Shown: positions 12,328 to 24,390 of the stretch, piece after piece
Numbering within the stretch: the stretch's first letter is position 1
How the letters are laid out: the number at the start of each line of letters is the position of its first letter
Assembly: GCA_958510825.1 (NCBI GenBank)
Contig: OY294054.1
Location: forward strand, 13,839,390 to 13,903,389
Origin: Brachypterus glaber
Lineage: Eukaryota > Arthropoda > Insecta > Coleoptera > Kateretidae
Direction: 5' to 3'
Length of the DNA: 64,000 nt
Position numbers and translations under genes: made by a program
The notes under the pieces: model-generated
Databases searched by the model: none
What the model was told of the DNA's origin: nothing
The model's input: the letters and a program-made list of their open reading frames with translations, nothing else

Positions 12328-13054
12328 GTAGGGGAGACTGGGGTCAATTGAAACGGGGCTCGTTTGAAACAAGTCGAATATATCCGAAACGAGTTGTAAA
12401 AGCGGTGGGGGCCCAAGGGCAAAGGAAGCGGCTTTCGTGTTGGAACGTGTCAATCAGTATCGAAACATGTGCAAGGGTCGATTGAAACAATTTCTCTGGG
12501 GTCGGTTGAAACGCGTTTTAACCCATTATTTTTTGACATTATCCAAAAATTCAAATGGAAATAAAATTATCTTATTTTATCTTAAAAATACAACTTTTTC
12601 ATATCCACTACTGCTAAAATTATAACTTTTATCCCTACTTAATGACTAAAAAAAAAACGTTTCAACTACTGCTAAAATTACAATTTTTATATTTTCAACC
12701 CGTGAGATTTACAATTTTTTCGAATCTCAAGATAAGTGGGACCCTGTCTGCGATGAAAAAGAATAAATACCAGTTGTGAAAAAAATATTTGTTTTTATTT
12801 AACATATGTTTCAACTAACCCCAGGTTCTGTTTCAACTGATCGAGGTTTGGGGACAGTTGAAACATTTAACATATTGTTATAAAAATGCTTTCATTTATT
12901 TTAATGGTGTATATGGGACTAAAACAGTATTGTACTCTTATACCCAGATAATTAGGCTGTAATTAAAGCGCATTGCCAAATGGATCATAGTTAAAATCTA
13001 GTTACAGTAAGCAATTTTCTCAAACATGTTTCAATTGACCCCAGTCTCCCCTAC
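12328..13054. mobile_element. Mariner-type MITE with perfect 27-bp TIRs
   Basis: The ends are perfect inverted repeats starting GTAGGGGAGACTGGGGTCAA. If the element is read from GGGGAGACTGGGG, it is flanked by TA on both sides, the signature of Tc1/mariner target duplication. The interior holds many variants of a GGTCRATTGAAAC / GTTTCAAYTRACCCC motif (around 12355, 12480, 12500, 12815, 12840), like an internally iterated TIR. No transposase is present. Short open frames across the left half are not family-like. Confidence 0.75.
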
Positions 13055-14110
13055 TATAAATTCTATACATTGTATAGCATGCATCAGTTTTTTTTATAGT
13101 GTTGTTTTTTAACAATAAAAATCGACGTTTGGATCAAGAAGTCAAAAGTCCGTCTATTGGGGGTGAGGGTGTAGAAAGGTGTTAAAAAGTTTGGTTTTGC
13201 TCTAAATTTTTTTTTGACATTTAACTAAGAAGAAAATTCTAGAACCAATAAAAAAAGGAAATAAATACAAAAATAAAAAATATTATGTATAGATTTTTTA
13301 AACAACCACCCTTCTCATACAAAAAAAATTACAGTTTATTCCGGTATTCCAAAAGTTGGCTAAGTTGGACATCACCTTTAAAATCCTCCATGCCTCATAT
13401 GGTCAAAAAGTTTAGAGTCCTTTTTCGTCCTTGGCCTTAAAAATATTTAACGGCGCTAATTAAAATATGAAAGTGAAATGTTTCACTAATATGAAAGTAA
13501 AATGTTTCTTTTTTATTCACTTATTTTAATGTCTGGCGTTTTTTTTGACAAAGAATATAAAAAAAGCGCCCACACATTTAACTTTTATAATGCTTTTAAT
13601 TTGTATTTAGTTACATACTGGTGTTTATTTGACAGAGAAAAGTAATTAAAGTAGTCACATATTTAATTCAGTTTTCGCAAAACTTTTACGTTTTCAATTA
13701 TTTTTTCGGTCGGATGCATTTTTACTATCTTAATCATTCAAGCATACTTTATACATAAAATAAACTACATGTCTATTTATTTTAGACTACTAACAAGATG
13801 ACAAAAAAACAGAAAACAGGGTTATTATTTTTATAAAAGATGAAACTGACATTTGAAAAACAACAAAAAGAAAAAGAAAAACAAATTAAAAAGTAATAGA
13901 ACAAGAAAAGAAAGAAGAAAAAGTGGAAGTTCAACAAGAAGTAGTTTGATATGTAATACGAATCCGATCGCAGTAGTGAAAACATAAGACAGAGCATTTA
14001 AAACTGGTCAGTAAATTTGATTTTTTCATTCCTGCTACCTTGGACTTGCTAACTTTCCCTCAGTAAATTAAACATTTTTCACCTCAGTATGTAATGTACT
14101 ATTTCCTACG

Positions 14111-14445
14111 ACCTAGTTAGTAGTGCGTATTTCCCATCCGTTGCCTATGACAACGGATGGAAAGTGACGATCAGTTGATTTTACATATCTGCTATCAGAA
14201 AATAAGTAAAAGTTAAACACATAACCTCAAATTGATAAACTAATTTTAAGATAATTTTTGCGTTTTTTTGATGTTTAGGTGCTAGGTCGTGGAAAAAATA
14301 GTATACGCACCTCGACGCAAACCATTTCCGTGAGCATCGAGTACTTTTTTCACTTGGCTGCGCCTCGTAAAAAAACGCACTCGTGCACTAAAAACTAGGT
14401 TCGCGTACGGGGTGCGTAATATACTATTTCTAGTCACTGCAAACA
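14111..14445 (+). repeat. Repeat with AAATAGTATACGCACCTCG motif, copy 1
   Basis: Landmarks are CCGTTGCCTATGACAACGG at 14137, TTTACATATCTGC, AACACATAACCTCAAATTG, TTTTAAGATAATTTTTGC, and AAATAGTATACGCACCTCGA, later answered by GGTGCGTAATATACTATTT. The same order recurs twice at 58862-59405, and a tail fragment lies at 59870-59925. The last part is a palindrome bounded by AAATAGTATA/TATACTATTT. It is non-coding, and the class is unknown. Confidence 0.65.
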
Positions 14446-14613
14446 TAATTCTCTCTGTCGCAATCAAATATTTAGTTAAGGTAACAAATATTTAGTTGTC
14501 TTATACAGAATTCTGGTTGAACTAATCAGAAATATTGTCATATTTTACTATTTTCCTAGTTAAAGCAAGTAGATTTTTAATTCCGTGTATGAAATGTAAA
14601 TAAAAAATCTTAC

Positions 14614-14774
14614 GTGTCTTTTAACCGGTGTCTGATGTTGGGATGCATGGTGTTTACTTTGTTGGTGTGTGGCTGGGTGATGAGCCCCATGATGACCAGT
14701 TCCGTGTTCTTCATCACTATCTTCTTCTGACGATGATGGATCTATCATCTTCTATGACCCTTTCGAAACCACAC
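14614..14774 (-). CDS. Cadps: Calcium-dependent secretion activator (CAPS), first coding exon
   Basis: The exon runs from an acceptor-like GTTTTGTTTTCAG (AG at 14776-14775) to the donor CAC|GTAAGA at 14613. The coding part is 14748-14614, 45 codons, phase 0. The ATG at 14748 is the start because an in-frame TAG lies two codons upstream within the exon. The peptide begins MIDPSSSEEDSDEE, matching the conserved acidic MLDPSSSEEESDE start of CAPS proteins. A His-rich linker (HGTGHHGAHHP to HHASQHQ) follows and ends PVKRH. The 26 untranslated bases after the acceptor imply a further upstream non-coding exon and promoter that I cannot locate. CAPS acts in priming dense-core vesicle release. Confidence 0.92.
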
Positions 14775-15639
14775 CTGAAAACAAAACAAAAACTTAAGGA
14801 ACTAACACGTTAATACATAATCACTGGGGCTGGTCTAATTTTAACTTTTAGTTCAAATTGTTCGGCGAGTAATTAGATCTGCAGAAAAATGCCTTTCCGG
14901 AGGCTAATAAAAAATGTTAGTTAAGAAAATGAGTAAAATCGAGTTAAGTTTTCTCTTAAAGGCTTAGTACAAAGAATAGTAGATTATAGGTCGACTCGGA
15001 AAATAGTACTTTTCCGAGACCTTATTAATGGCCGAGACCATTTATAGGTCGAGGAAAAGTACCATTTTCCGGGAGACCTCTCTACTATTTAATTCGCAAC
15101 TGTTTTTATTTAAATACAAAGTAATTTATACTATTTTTTTTGAAACTTAGACGTTTGAATTCAAATGAGGAAAATAATACTATAATTGTCTTTTAGTTCT
15201 TTTCATATTTACCACAAATAATTTTTCCTGCATTTTACAAGAAACGCACAAGCACTAAAGTTTTACATACGCGTTACCCGAAAAAACAACCACAAAAACA
15301 TTTGTTGATAGCTCACAAGGCACCGTTTATAACACGCAAAAAAAAAAAACCAAAAACATTTGTTGAAAGATCACAAGACACCATTTATAACATTTATTAT
15401 CCTTCTCAGTCTCAAACGTAAAAACCATTGACTAAAACTGTACAATTTAAGTCTTTTGAACAAAATGTATTAGATTATATTTGTGTTTATCATGACAACC
15501 GCAATTCAGCCATCTTGTTTGATATTTTAGTCGATGGCGCCATCTATCGGAAATTATTTAAATTTAAATGCAGACCTGTAATAATTAGTTTACTGGTCTA
15601 TATTTTTCATTACAGGTCAGGTCCAGGCGTGGAAAATAG

Positions 15640-15676
<37 letters not shown>

Positions 15677-16200
15677 AACGCAGTAGGCGGCAGAGCCGAT
15701 GAAACTGCTTCAAATATAAATATAAAAGTATTATAAAAAATATAAACTATTAATATATAAATAAATAACTAACTAACTAACTATTAATATATAAATAAAT
15801 AACTAACTAATCACAATTTAAATTAAATTAATATCACAAAAAATACAAATATATATGTATATAAAGATAACAGGAAAAGTTTCATTAAGCAGGGTAGTGA
15901 ATCATTTGATCCCTTAAATGGACAAGTTCCAGGTCAAGTCTGTTTTTAAACTGGTTGATACTGGTGGACGACACAGTTTCTGCACTAAGACTGTTCCACA
16001 TATAAACAACTCGATTGGTCAAAAAGTTTTTTCGAAGAAGTTTGGAGCATCTTTCCTTCTCTATCCTTTTGTTGTGTCCTCTGAGGTTTAGATTGGTACT
16101 TAACTGAAAGATCCGTATTTGAACGCTGTAGAAGTTACTTAAAATTTTGTGGGACAAGAAATCACGTATTTCCCAAAATTTATTAATACATGTAATGTGT
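15640..16200 (-). mobile_element. 5'-truncated non-LTR retrotransposon (CR1-like) 3' end with (TAA)n tail
   Basis: On the minus strand an open frame (16157-15888) encodes the C terminus of a CR1/L2-type reverse transcriptase polyprotein: NLRGHNKRIEKERC, LLRKNFLTNRVVYMWNSLS, then TSINQFKNRLD. A 3' untranslated part follows, ending CTGCCGCCTACTGCGTTTGG and a (TAA)n tail (15673-15640 on the minus strand). All upstream RT and endonuclease domains are missing. The 5' boundary near 16200 is approximate. It sits in the loop of the 14976-18426 palindrome. Confidence 0.75.
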
Positions 16201-16257
16201 GTATTACATATACAGTTGCAAATAAACAGTTTTTATTATTAATAAAACCTTCTAGGT

Positions 16258-16829
16258 ATACGTGCGGTCCAAAAGTCACCGCCCCCCCTCTTAACTTTTG
16301 AACGAGTTTAGACATCGACTTCAAATTTAGAACTCTTAAATAAGACAACTTAAACTATCTTTAAGCATATATTTGATACTTTTAGCTCTTAAAATGTGGG
16401 CAGGGAGCATGGGGCGACATTTTTTTTAAATGGAAAGGTGAGTCGTGTGATACATCATTTTAAAGCCTTTAAAATTCTCTATATAACCATATATTTTTAA
16501 ATTTTTTAAACATGTTTTTTAAGGTTTTGATTTTTCAGTTTTTTGTGCTAAAAAAATAAATTTTTAAGTTTTTTATTGTTAATTTTTATTTATGTCAACT
16601 AAAATTAGTTTAAAAGTATAATTTACTTTGTTTCATTAGGCATTATTTCAGTATTTCATTTAAAAAAAATTTCCCCCCATGCCCCCCTGCCCACATTTTA
16701 AGAGATAAAAGTATCAAATATATGCTTAAAGATAGTTTAAGTTGTCTTATTTAAGAGTTCTAAATTTGAAATCGATATCTCAACTCGTTCAAAAGTTAAG
16801 AGGGGGGTGACTTTTGGACCGCACTGTAT
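16258..16829. mobile_element. Foldback element, GGTCCAAAAGTCACC family (shorter copy)
   Basis: Both arms match 7812-8542: GCGGTCCAAAAGTCACC with TCTTAACTTTTGAACG on the left, and CGTTCAAAAGTTAAGAGGGG with TGACTTTTGGACCGCACTG on the right. At 572 bp it is shorter than 7812-8542 because of a central deletion. It lies next to the LINE fragment inside the large palindrome. Confidence 0.75.
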
Positions 16830-18126
16830 GTGAACATCTCATATGTGGATTGATAATTATCGTAAGTATTGTGTCTATATATAGATTAAAACCAGATTAA
16901 AACCAGTCGAGATATTCATTATTAGTTATTGAACGCAACAGTAATTGTATAGCAACAATTAGTACATCAATGGATATTTATTGGGAAATTAAACTGAAAT
17001 TGACTTTTGCAAATGTGGGATAGGCGTTGAAAATGTCATTTGCCACAAACCAACAATTATTAAAAGTTTAAATATTAATAGTATGTTCTACAACTAGTAT
17101 GTAAACTTTTGCACTGTAAATGTTGGAAATATATCAATACTGAAACATGAAATATACGAGTGGGTTTCAATTATAAATTGTTTTATTCGCAACTGTGTGT
17201 GTAATTTAATAAAACTTGTCTTGTCCCAGTGTTTTCCACGCCTGGACCTGACCTGTAATAAGCAGTACTCGGCGAATTTCCAGTACTCGCATAGGCGCCT
17301 CGTCGAATATAGCCTTCACGCGAGATTTTAAATATTTACATTTTTGTTTCTTTTTATCTTGATTTTTTTAATGATTTCATCTAAACGAGTAAGGTGGGAA
17401 AAAAAGTTATCGATAAATAAAAATTAAAAACTTTCGTTATTCTTAAAAGATAAAAATCGATGAAGTGTTACGCCCATGTTAATGGTACAGGAAAATAGCG
17501 TTACAGAGGGGGGAGATGGGGGTCCAAAATGATCAAAATTTGTGTTACGTAATACTTGAACGTTTCCATATCTATAGTTAATATGTATATTGTTGTGTAT
17601 AACAAATTAGTCGTCAAATGTTTCGATTTAGTGACCTTTATTAAAATTTCACTCATAATTCAGCAAAATTATTCCGTAAGCCTATGTTTCTGTGTTTATT
17701 TTCAACGTTGATGAGTCATAACTGAGTTTACGCCGAATACTGGTAATAAGTATGGAGACCAGTAATATATAGTATAACTGGTTTTCAATTAAATCGATTA
17801 AAACGATTAAAATATCGTTGAACAAGATGGCCGAACTGCGGTTATCATGATAAACACAAATATAATCTAATACATTTTGGTTAAATTACTTTAATGCTAG
17901 AGTTTAAGTCAATGTTTTTTACTTTTTGGACTGAGAAGGATAATAAATATTATAAACGATGCCTTCTGGTTGTTTTTTTGGGTTACGCGTATGCAAAACT
18001 TCACTTCAGTTTTGTATGTTTGTGTTTTAAATGCAGGAATAATAATTTGTGGTAAATACAAAAAGAACTAAAAAACAAAGTTTAATAGTATTGTTTCTAC
18101 ATTTGAATTTAAACAAACCAAAAATT

Positions 18127-18219
18127 ATAAAGAACTTTCACTTTCGGGTTTAGACCGTGTTAATGGATTTTCACCAAAATCCATTAACACGGTCTAAACC
18201 CGAAAGTGAAAGTTCTTTA
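18127..18219. repeat. Penelope terminal-repeat hairpin without body
   Basis: ATAAAGAACTTTCACTTTCG, GGTTTAGACCGTG, TTAATGGATTTT is immediately followed by its inverse. These are the outer 45 bp of the terminal repeats of the Penelope-like element at 11357-11928, joined head to head. The hammerhead-like part and the coding body are absent. The hairpin interrupts the right arm of the composite palindrome. Confidence 0.75.
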
Positions 18220-21200
18220 TATCTTAATGGCCGTGAAAGCTTAAAATCTAAAACCAAAAATTAGTTAGGTACTTTATTTTTAAATAAAAACAGTTTTGAA
18301 TAAAATAGTATACGAGTCTCCTGGAAAATTGTACTTTTTCTCGACCTATAAATGCCTTCGTGTCTCGACCATTTTTATAGGTCTCGGAAAAGTACTATTT
18401 TCTGAGTCGACCTGTAATCTGCTATTTAAAGCCCACTGCACAAAACAATACCAGGAACAGTGGACAAAACTGCTCATTAAAAATTTACTAGACTTCGCCT
18501 GTACTATGTTTTTAACAATAAAAGTGTGTCAATACATTATTATATTATCTTGGTTAGAAGAAAACATTCCCTTAACAAAAAATGACGAAAGTGATTTTTA
18601 TGATATCCACTGTCCAAATGAGTATCCTTTATAAAATAATCTATAAACTTATTAATATTAGTGTATTTTTTCCCAAAACAATAACCAAAATTTTGAATAA
18701 AAAATGGTCAAAGTTAGCAATATTTAATATAAAGCACAAAATAACGCTGCTCAGCAAAAACTTGTATGCACAATGAATTTGCTTTTTATACTGGATAATT
18801 TGGTGTAGGGTAATTAAACTTAGATAGGCCCAATTCACTACCTTCCTGTGAAAGCACAGCTAGTCATCTGCCCCTTTAACCTTAGGAGAAAAGGAATGAC
18901 GTCCATATTCTCCAGTAATGGACCCTTACTTAAGAAAAGTATAACATGACATAAGCTCGTATTTCATTGCTTTATCTTCTGTGTTGTATCATCGACAGAG
19001 TAAACTATTAACAGTTTCTATTTTGATCACAAATAATCTTAGATTAGTTCTTTGCAGTTGGGAAAAACAGCATACTTTTCTTCCACAAAGAGTTGGAAAT
19101 AAATCATTTGCAGTCACTTCTTATTGACATATTGATTGCAGATTTATGGATTTTTCTTAATGGTTTTGTAGAAAAAATTGGAACAATTTTTTGTGTAGAT
19201 TTCTTTCTTAAAAGCATGTGTAAATGTAGGAAATACGGATTCATAACTGAACGGTAAAGTTCCAAAACAATTATGCCCCTTCACAAATTTAAGTGTAACA
19301 GTATTTACCGTCACTTCCTGTAAATATAGGTGAAATTCTAGCTATAATATCAGTTTGGAAGGAAGACTGCACTTCTAGTAGTGACGCTTTACTGTCAATT
19401 AAGAAAATAATAGTTTTATTCCTGACCCTTACCAGCCTTGGTTATACCAACTTAACTTCCCAGAAATAAGACAGTTGATGGCTTCATTATCATCATTGAT
19501 GAAGGGGATACACAACCGTGTGGTAATATCACTTATATACCCTTACTTATAAAAAGTTCTTAAGAACTTCTATACTTCCTTTTACACTTTTATACTACCT
19601 TTGTGGAACACCGGCTTTTAGTAAATTCCAAATAACTTTTTGTAATCACCTCACACCTTTTCTCTTTTATAAAAATTAAAATATTATTTCCCGTATCCAT
19701 CTTCTATATTCTACACGAAATCCCGCTAATTAAGTACTAAACGCCCTACTATACATACAGATAACAGCGATAGCAGCACGTGAAACTTTATTTTAATAAA
19801 ACACAAACCATCGACCAAATTTAGTTAACATAATTGAGCCACACTGGCTAAAAAAACCTTAAATAATTTTACAACGTAAAATGGGACCTGCAGTGCACAA
19901 GAGGTGACTTGAAACAGGGTGGGACATGTATGTCCCACTGGGTCTCAAATGGTTAAAATAAACTGCCAAAAAGTGTCGCTGTTACGCTACAAAGTTCTCT
20001 GTATGTACCTTTAACCACTGCGGCAATAGCCGGTCAGTGACGAACAGCAAATGTTTAACACTCCAAAGTAATTAAATGAAGCATAACGTGTTTATGATAA
20101 AAGAGCAGAGTGAAATATTGCAATCGCACAAACTGCGAGCTCCTGAAAAAGAGCTTAGAGCAGATTATTCTTTTTTTTGTTTTAATAAACAGTTCTGGCT
20201 AAAAATGTTTAATAATGGATTTTCCACAATAATTTTAATGCATTCCACAAACTGTAAAACTACTTAGTATTTTACATCTCACTTATTTTAAACCATTTGT
20301 TTCAAATGTACATTTTAAATCTTGGAATTGCGCTTTGCCTTTACAGTCCAGAAGCTCATTACTTCTGCAAATAAAAAATTAAACATCAAAGGTTTTTTAT
20401 TGAAATAGTTTTAGGGATGCGGAAAAATATATAAATTTCTGAAGAAGGAATAGACATATTTGTGGAGGTATGTTTAACCCAGCGCCTGGTCTATTATTTA
20501 GAAACTGTAATCCTTGGAAACTTTATTGAATATTAAAGTTCACAACGCAAAAGTCGGCAAAGTTGCATTAAAGGGGAATAATACCACAGTAATGCATGCC
20601 CTATAGCCAAATACCGATTGTGCAATGCACAATGTGCATACTACTATTTGTGGACCACTGGCTTATATTGACCTCCGAACTATTGCTTGAAAGGTACATA
20701 TACAATTTTTTTACCCCATTCTCACATCCCCATCAGTTGGGTTCTCTCCTTTTATAAAAATTTAACAATAGCTTAATCTAGAGCAAGTAGATTCAAATTT
20801 AACAAATAATGATATATCGCAAAGAGTCAGTATATTCGGCCACAAGTCTCACAGAAAGAACAGTCGGCCACAAGTCTCCATGCCACATCGCATGAATAAA
20901 AAAATTTGCATAACCATAACCAGCCAAATAAAAAAATATAACCAGCCAAATAAAATGCTAATAGGGTCATTTAAAAAGAAACACCCTGTACAGTAATTAT
21001 TACTTAATGTTGTTTAAACTAATAACAATTAAGGAGCAGACTTTCTATATGCAAGTTGTCCATTTTTAAAAAATAGTGACTGAAGATGGCGCCACATCTA
21101 TGAGCTGCCAGCTATATTCTGCTATATAGAGAAACGTTCTAAATTCATTTTGTCTCTTCTAATATAATTCATTAAACTCTCCTGAAATTTATCGAAAAAT

Positions 21201-22569
21201 TGGTACAGATTGGAGTTTCCAATATAGTCTGCTTTAGTTTATTTTAAAAAAATTCAAGGGTTAAGTGCAACAAAAAGGATTATAATTACGAGGTAAAAAA
21301 AAATGATATTTTGTTGAAGACCGAGTTATTCTACAAAATTGTTAACCCCTCAAAAAAGTTTGAAACGTTATTAAAAAGTGGAAAGAAACTTGCTAATATG
21401 GTTACCAAATATAACACATATAACCAAATTAAACCTAAAAAACTTACTAGTCTCTCTTACTAGTTGAACTCTCAGGGCCAAATTGGACAGATAATCCTGA
21501 GCTTACAATGTCCAAAATTGTACTGACGAAGAAGATCAAGAAAATATAGATGACAAAGATATTATTTAGGAAATGTAATATTAATTTGCTTATTTTCAAA
21601 AAATATAGTACTTTTATGATTTGTTTGTGATTTAAGACGTCTAGGTTGACTAACTAAGTGCAGTTTTTGATATTTTTGTACATATTTTTGATTGTTTTTT
21701 GAAAACTATCTAAGCAAGCTTTTAGCCATATACATCACTGAATAAGTATTTTTTATTACATGTTTTAGCATTTTATTTTGTTCCATAAATTAAACAGTTT
21801 TTCTTCATTTCTGAAAATTGCAAAAAGTGGACAAAATGCATATAGTTAATCTGCTCCTCAATTAGAAACTTATCAGTCGTCACTGACGTTGCAGGCTGCA
21901 ACGTGTTGTGCAACGTTGTTGTGCTATTGATAGCTGCAACTTGCAGCTTTCAATGACACAACAAATGTCTTAAGGTCAACAGGTTTCTGAGTGTAGTAGA
22001 CTTTTTTTAAATACTATTTTTTTCTTTCTGAAGGTGTCTAAATATATTGTTTATCTTTGTTAAAAAAGTCAGGAAACGGAAAAATATATTTTTCTCAATT
22101 TCTTACTAGGGCGTGACGACTAGTTTCTATATTAAATAATAAAAAATGTCATTAATATATGTCAAGATAATATCAAGAGTCATAATAAAATGTAAAAAAC
22201 TAAGTGGTTTGTGCAAAAATGTCGTTAAAAGAAATATATAAATAAAAAATAATGATATTCCCTGTTAAATGTTTAAATAGAATAATTTTATTTAATAATA
22301 TTTTTATACTTAAAAGGTTAAAATTTATTCTATCTTTTGCTTTTATCTAAAAATATAGCGTGTTTAGAATAATATTTAAATAGGCTTATCTGATTTACTA
22401 AAAAAATAAAACAAATGTTCGAGCTTTAAAGCTTTTCAAACAAAACATTGGTGAAGGCACGAAAAACATCAATATTTTTATGTACATCCGCAATACGTAT
22501 TTTGAAAAATTAACTAGGGCTTGTAGCCTCTAACCAAATATCTATAATTGAAGAAATGCAAAAATAATG

Positions 22570-23200
22570 GTCATATCTGTTTCAGTTAGGGTCAAAATTG
22601 CGGCAAATGTCAATTAAAAGCGCTACGGTAATAAATTGAACCATAAATTGCATCACCATCAGATGGAGCAAAACTTTGTGCCTAATTGACTCGTTAATTT
22701 TGACACAGGTGTAAATAAGATAACAATTTGATGTCTTTTAGGCAAAAAAATGCAGTTTTGGGTGAAACGGAATGGAAATCAGTGACCTGAACAAATTAAA
22801 AAAGTGAAAATTGTGCTAGTCGGGTTGCGCAAAAAGAAAAAAATGACTGATGAACTGACCTTTAACGTTCTGCGAAGGGATTGATCGGTTGAATGCTATC
22901 CCATTATTGCCAGCGTTCCAACATTGACACTCTCAGACATATACACGTGAATTTTGTGTATTTTTTTCCGACAAAAAAACGAAATTTGTTCACAGCTAGC
23001 TACTGGGAATGGTTTCCAGCGTGATTATGCTAGCAATGTGGGGCATTAGGTTCGTCTGAAAATGTACGGTATTGATTCCTGTGCGATGCAGAATGAGTCG
23101 CTGTAATTTCTGTAACGCGCAACAAACCCTTTGCGCCGTATCGCGCGAGTTACATTCAAGCGATTGAGGCGAAGGAAAGCGTCGATACGCAAACATTAAT
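22570..23200. other. CpG-richer tract, possible regulatory or 5' exon region
   Basis: This segment has visibly more CG dinucleotides than its neighbours (CGCGCAACAAACCC, GCGCCGTATCGCGCGAG, GGCGAAGGAAAGCGTCGATA) and lacks recognisable repeats over most of its length. It lies about 8 kb upstream of the Cadps start, so it could hold the Cadps promoter or leader exon, but I find no convincing exon with donor. An open frame at 22996-23211 on the minus strand is not recognisable. Confidence 0.25.
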
Positions 23201-23202
23201 AG

Positions 23203-24390
23203 CGCTTTCAATGCCTTGCACTCGTTGCAGAAATGCTGAAAAAAGGATCAGGATGACAATTTTGCCCTCGCAGCAAAGAAAATCGTATCGTTGGGCAATG
23301 TGAATCAAAATTTAGCTTTGTCTTCAAATCTTTAAGTAAAAGCTAGTTTTGAACCACTACTTTTAATGTACCAAAACTAGGTTTTAGTTAAAAATTTTAA
23401 GAAAAAACTTTTGCTAAATTTTTATTCACATTGTGAATTCTGCTACAGCAAGAAGCTAAAAAAAAAACAAGATAAAATTTCTCTCCTGGTGAAAAAGAAA
23501 CCTGTATTCAACCAAATATAAAATATAGTTCAGAAAAAGTTTTAAAACAGGTTAAATTTTGTTCTACGTTGGTATAAAAAAATATTTTATTATAAGTTTA
23601 TTTATTATAAATAAGACATAGGACCGAATGCTTTAAACGAGACTTTAGTTCGCAAAATTTAATGACGCTTTCAATTTTTTATGGCATGCAGAGATTTATG
23701 GTTAAAAAAACAGATAAAGAGTTTGGCTGCAGAACAAAATACATCGTATCCAGCTGCTAAAAGATAGAAATTCTGACTCAAATAAAAAAAAACCCATATT
23801 CAACCAAAAATTAAATATCTCTTTTAATAATGAAATTTAAAATAATATATTTAAAAAATATCCAGCATCACTACAAAAATGTTAGTCTCTTTCAACTCCT
23901 TGCACTTATTGCAGAAATGCTGAAAAATGATCGTAACGACAATTTTGTTCCTTTAGCAAAGAAACTCGTATCTTTCTGCTACAGCAAGAAGCTCAAAGAA
24001 ACAAGATGATATTTCTGCACTAGTGAAAAAGAACCTTATATTCAACCAAATATAAAATACAGATAGGTTAGAAAAGAAACAAAAGTTAGAGAAGAGCTTA
24101 AATTTTATTCTACGTTGGTATAAAAAAATATTTTGTTATAAGTTTATTTATTATAAATTAAAAAGACATGAAACCGCAAGCTTTAATCGAGACTTTACAT
24201 AACTCGCAAAACTTAATAGCGCTTTTAAATTTCTATGGCATGCAGGGATTTGTGTGTGAAAAAAGAGCGAGATGACAATTTTGCCTGCAGAACAAAATAC
24301 ATCGTATCTTGTTGCTAAAACAAGCTGTTTAAAAATTCTGACCCGAGTATAAAAGAAACCCGTATTCAATCAATAATAACATATTCGTGA
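23203..24390 (+). repeat. Tandem repeat, unit about 0.54 kb, two to three diverged copies
   Basis: TGCTACAGCAAGAAGCT occurs at 23441 and 23977. CTTGCACTCGTTGCAGAAATG near 23215 has its relative near 23900. Phrases starting TTCTACGTTGGTATAAAAAA, and the ATGGCATGCAG and ATACATCGTAT phrases, repeat with similar spacing. Copies are roughly 80 percent alike by eye. No open frame is shared between copies, so this is more likely satellite-like or an internally repeated element than a gene. Confidence 0.65.

Larger units (their letters stand above)
1737..14613 (-). other. Cadps: Cadps intron between coding exons 1 and 2 (12.9 kb)
   Basis: The donor is CAC|GTAAGA at 14613 and the acceptor is TTTATTTCCAG at 1737, both on the minus strand; the flanking exons join in phase 0. 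The intron is filled with repeats: inverted-orientation copies at 2090-2370 and 6945-7200, foldback elements at 5002-5390 and 7812-8542, a TIR element at 6039-6518, a 1.4-kb repeat at 9157-10553, a Penelope-like element at 11357-11928, a MITE at 12328-13054 and a repeat at 14111-14445. Between these (for example 2400-5000) I see only AT-rich sequence. Confidence 0.85.
14976..18426. repeat. 3.4-kb composite palindrome (long-arm foldback element)
   Basis: The left arm 14976-15636 and right arm 17232-18426 are inverted copies over several hundred bp. Paired landmarks are AATAG(T/C)AGATTA(T/C)AGGTCG with GAAAATAGTACTTTTCCGAG at the outer ends; CCACAAATAATTTTTCCTGC; AATGTATTAGATTATATTTG; CAACCGCA(A/G)TTC; and ACAGGTCAGGTCCAGGCGTG at the inner ends. 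The space between is occupied by a LINE 3' fragment and a foldback MITE, and the right arm is interrupted by a Penelope terminal-repeat hairpin (18127-18219). No transposase frame is seen. Confidence 0.7.

Noticed and set aside
15428..15736. 102-codon frame with a Leu run
   Set aside because: The Leu run is a translation of the (TTA)n LINE tail and the rest is palindrome arm.
22996..23211. Minus-strand frame rich in Arg and Cys in the CpG-richer tract
   Set aside because: It resembles no known domain and overlaps the beginning of a tandem repeat, so I report the tract only as a possible regulatory region.
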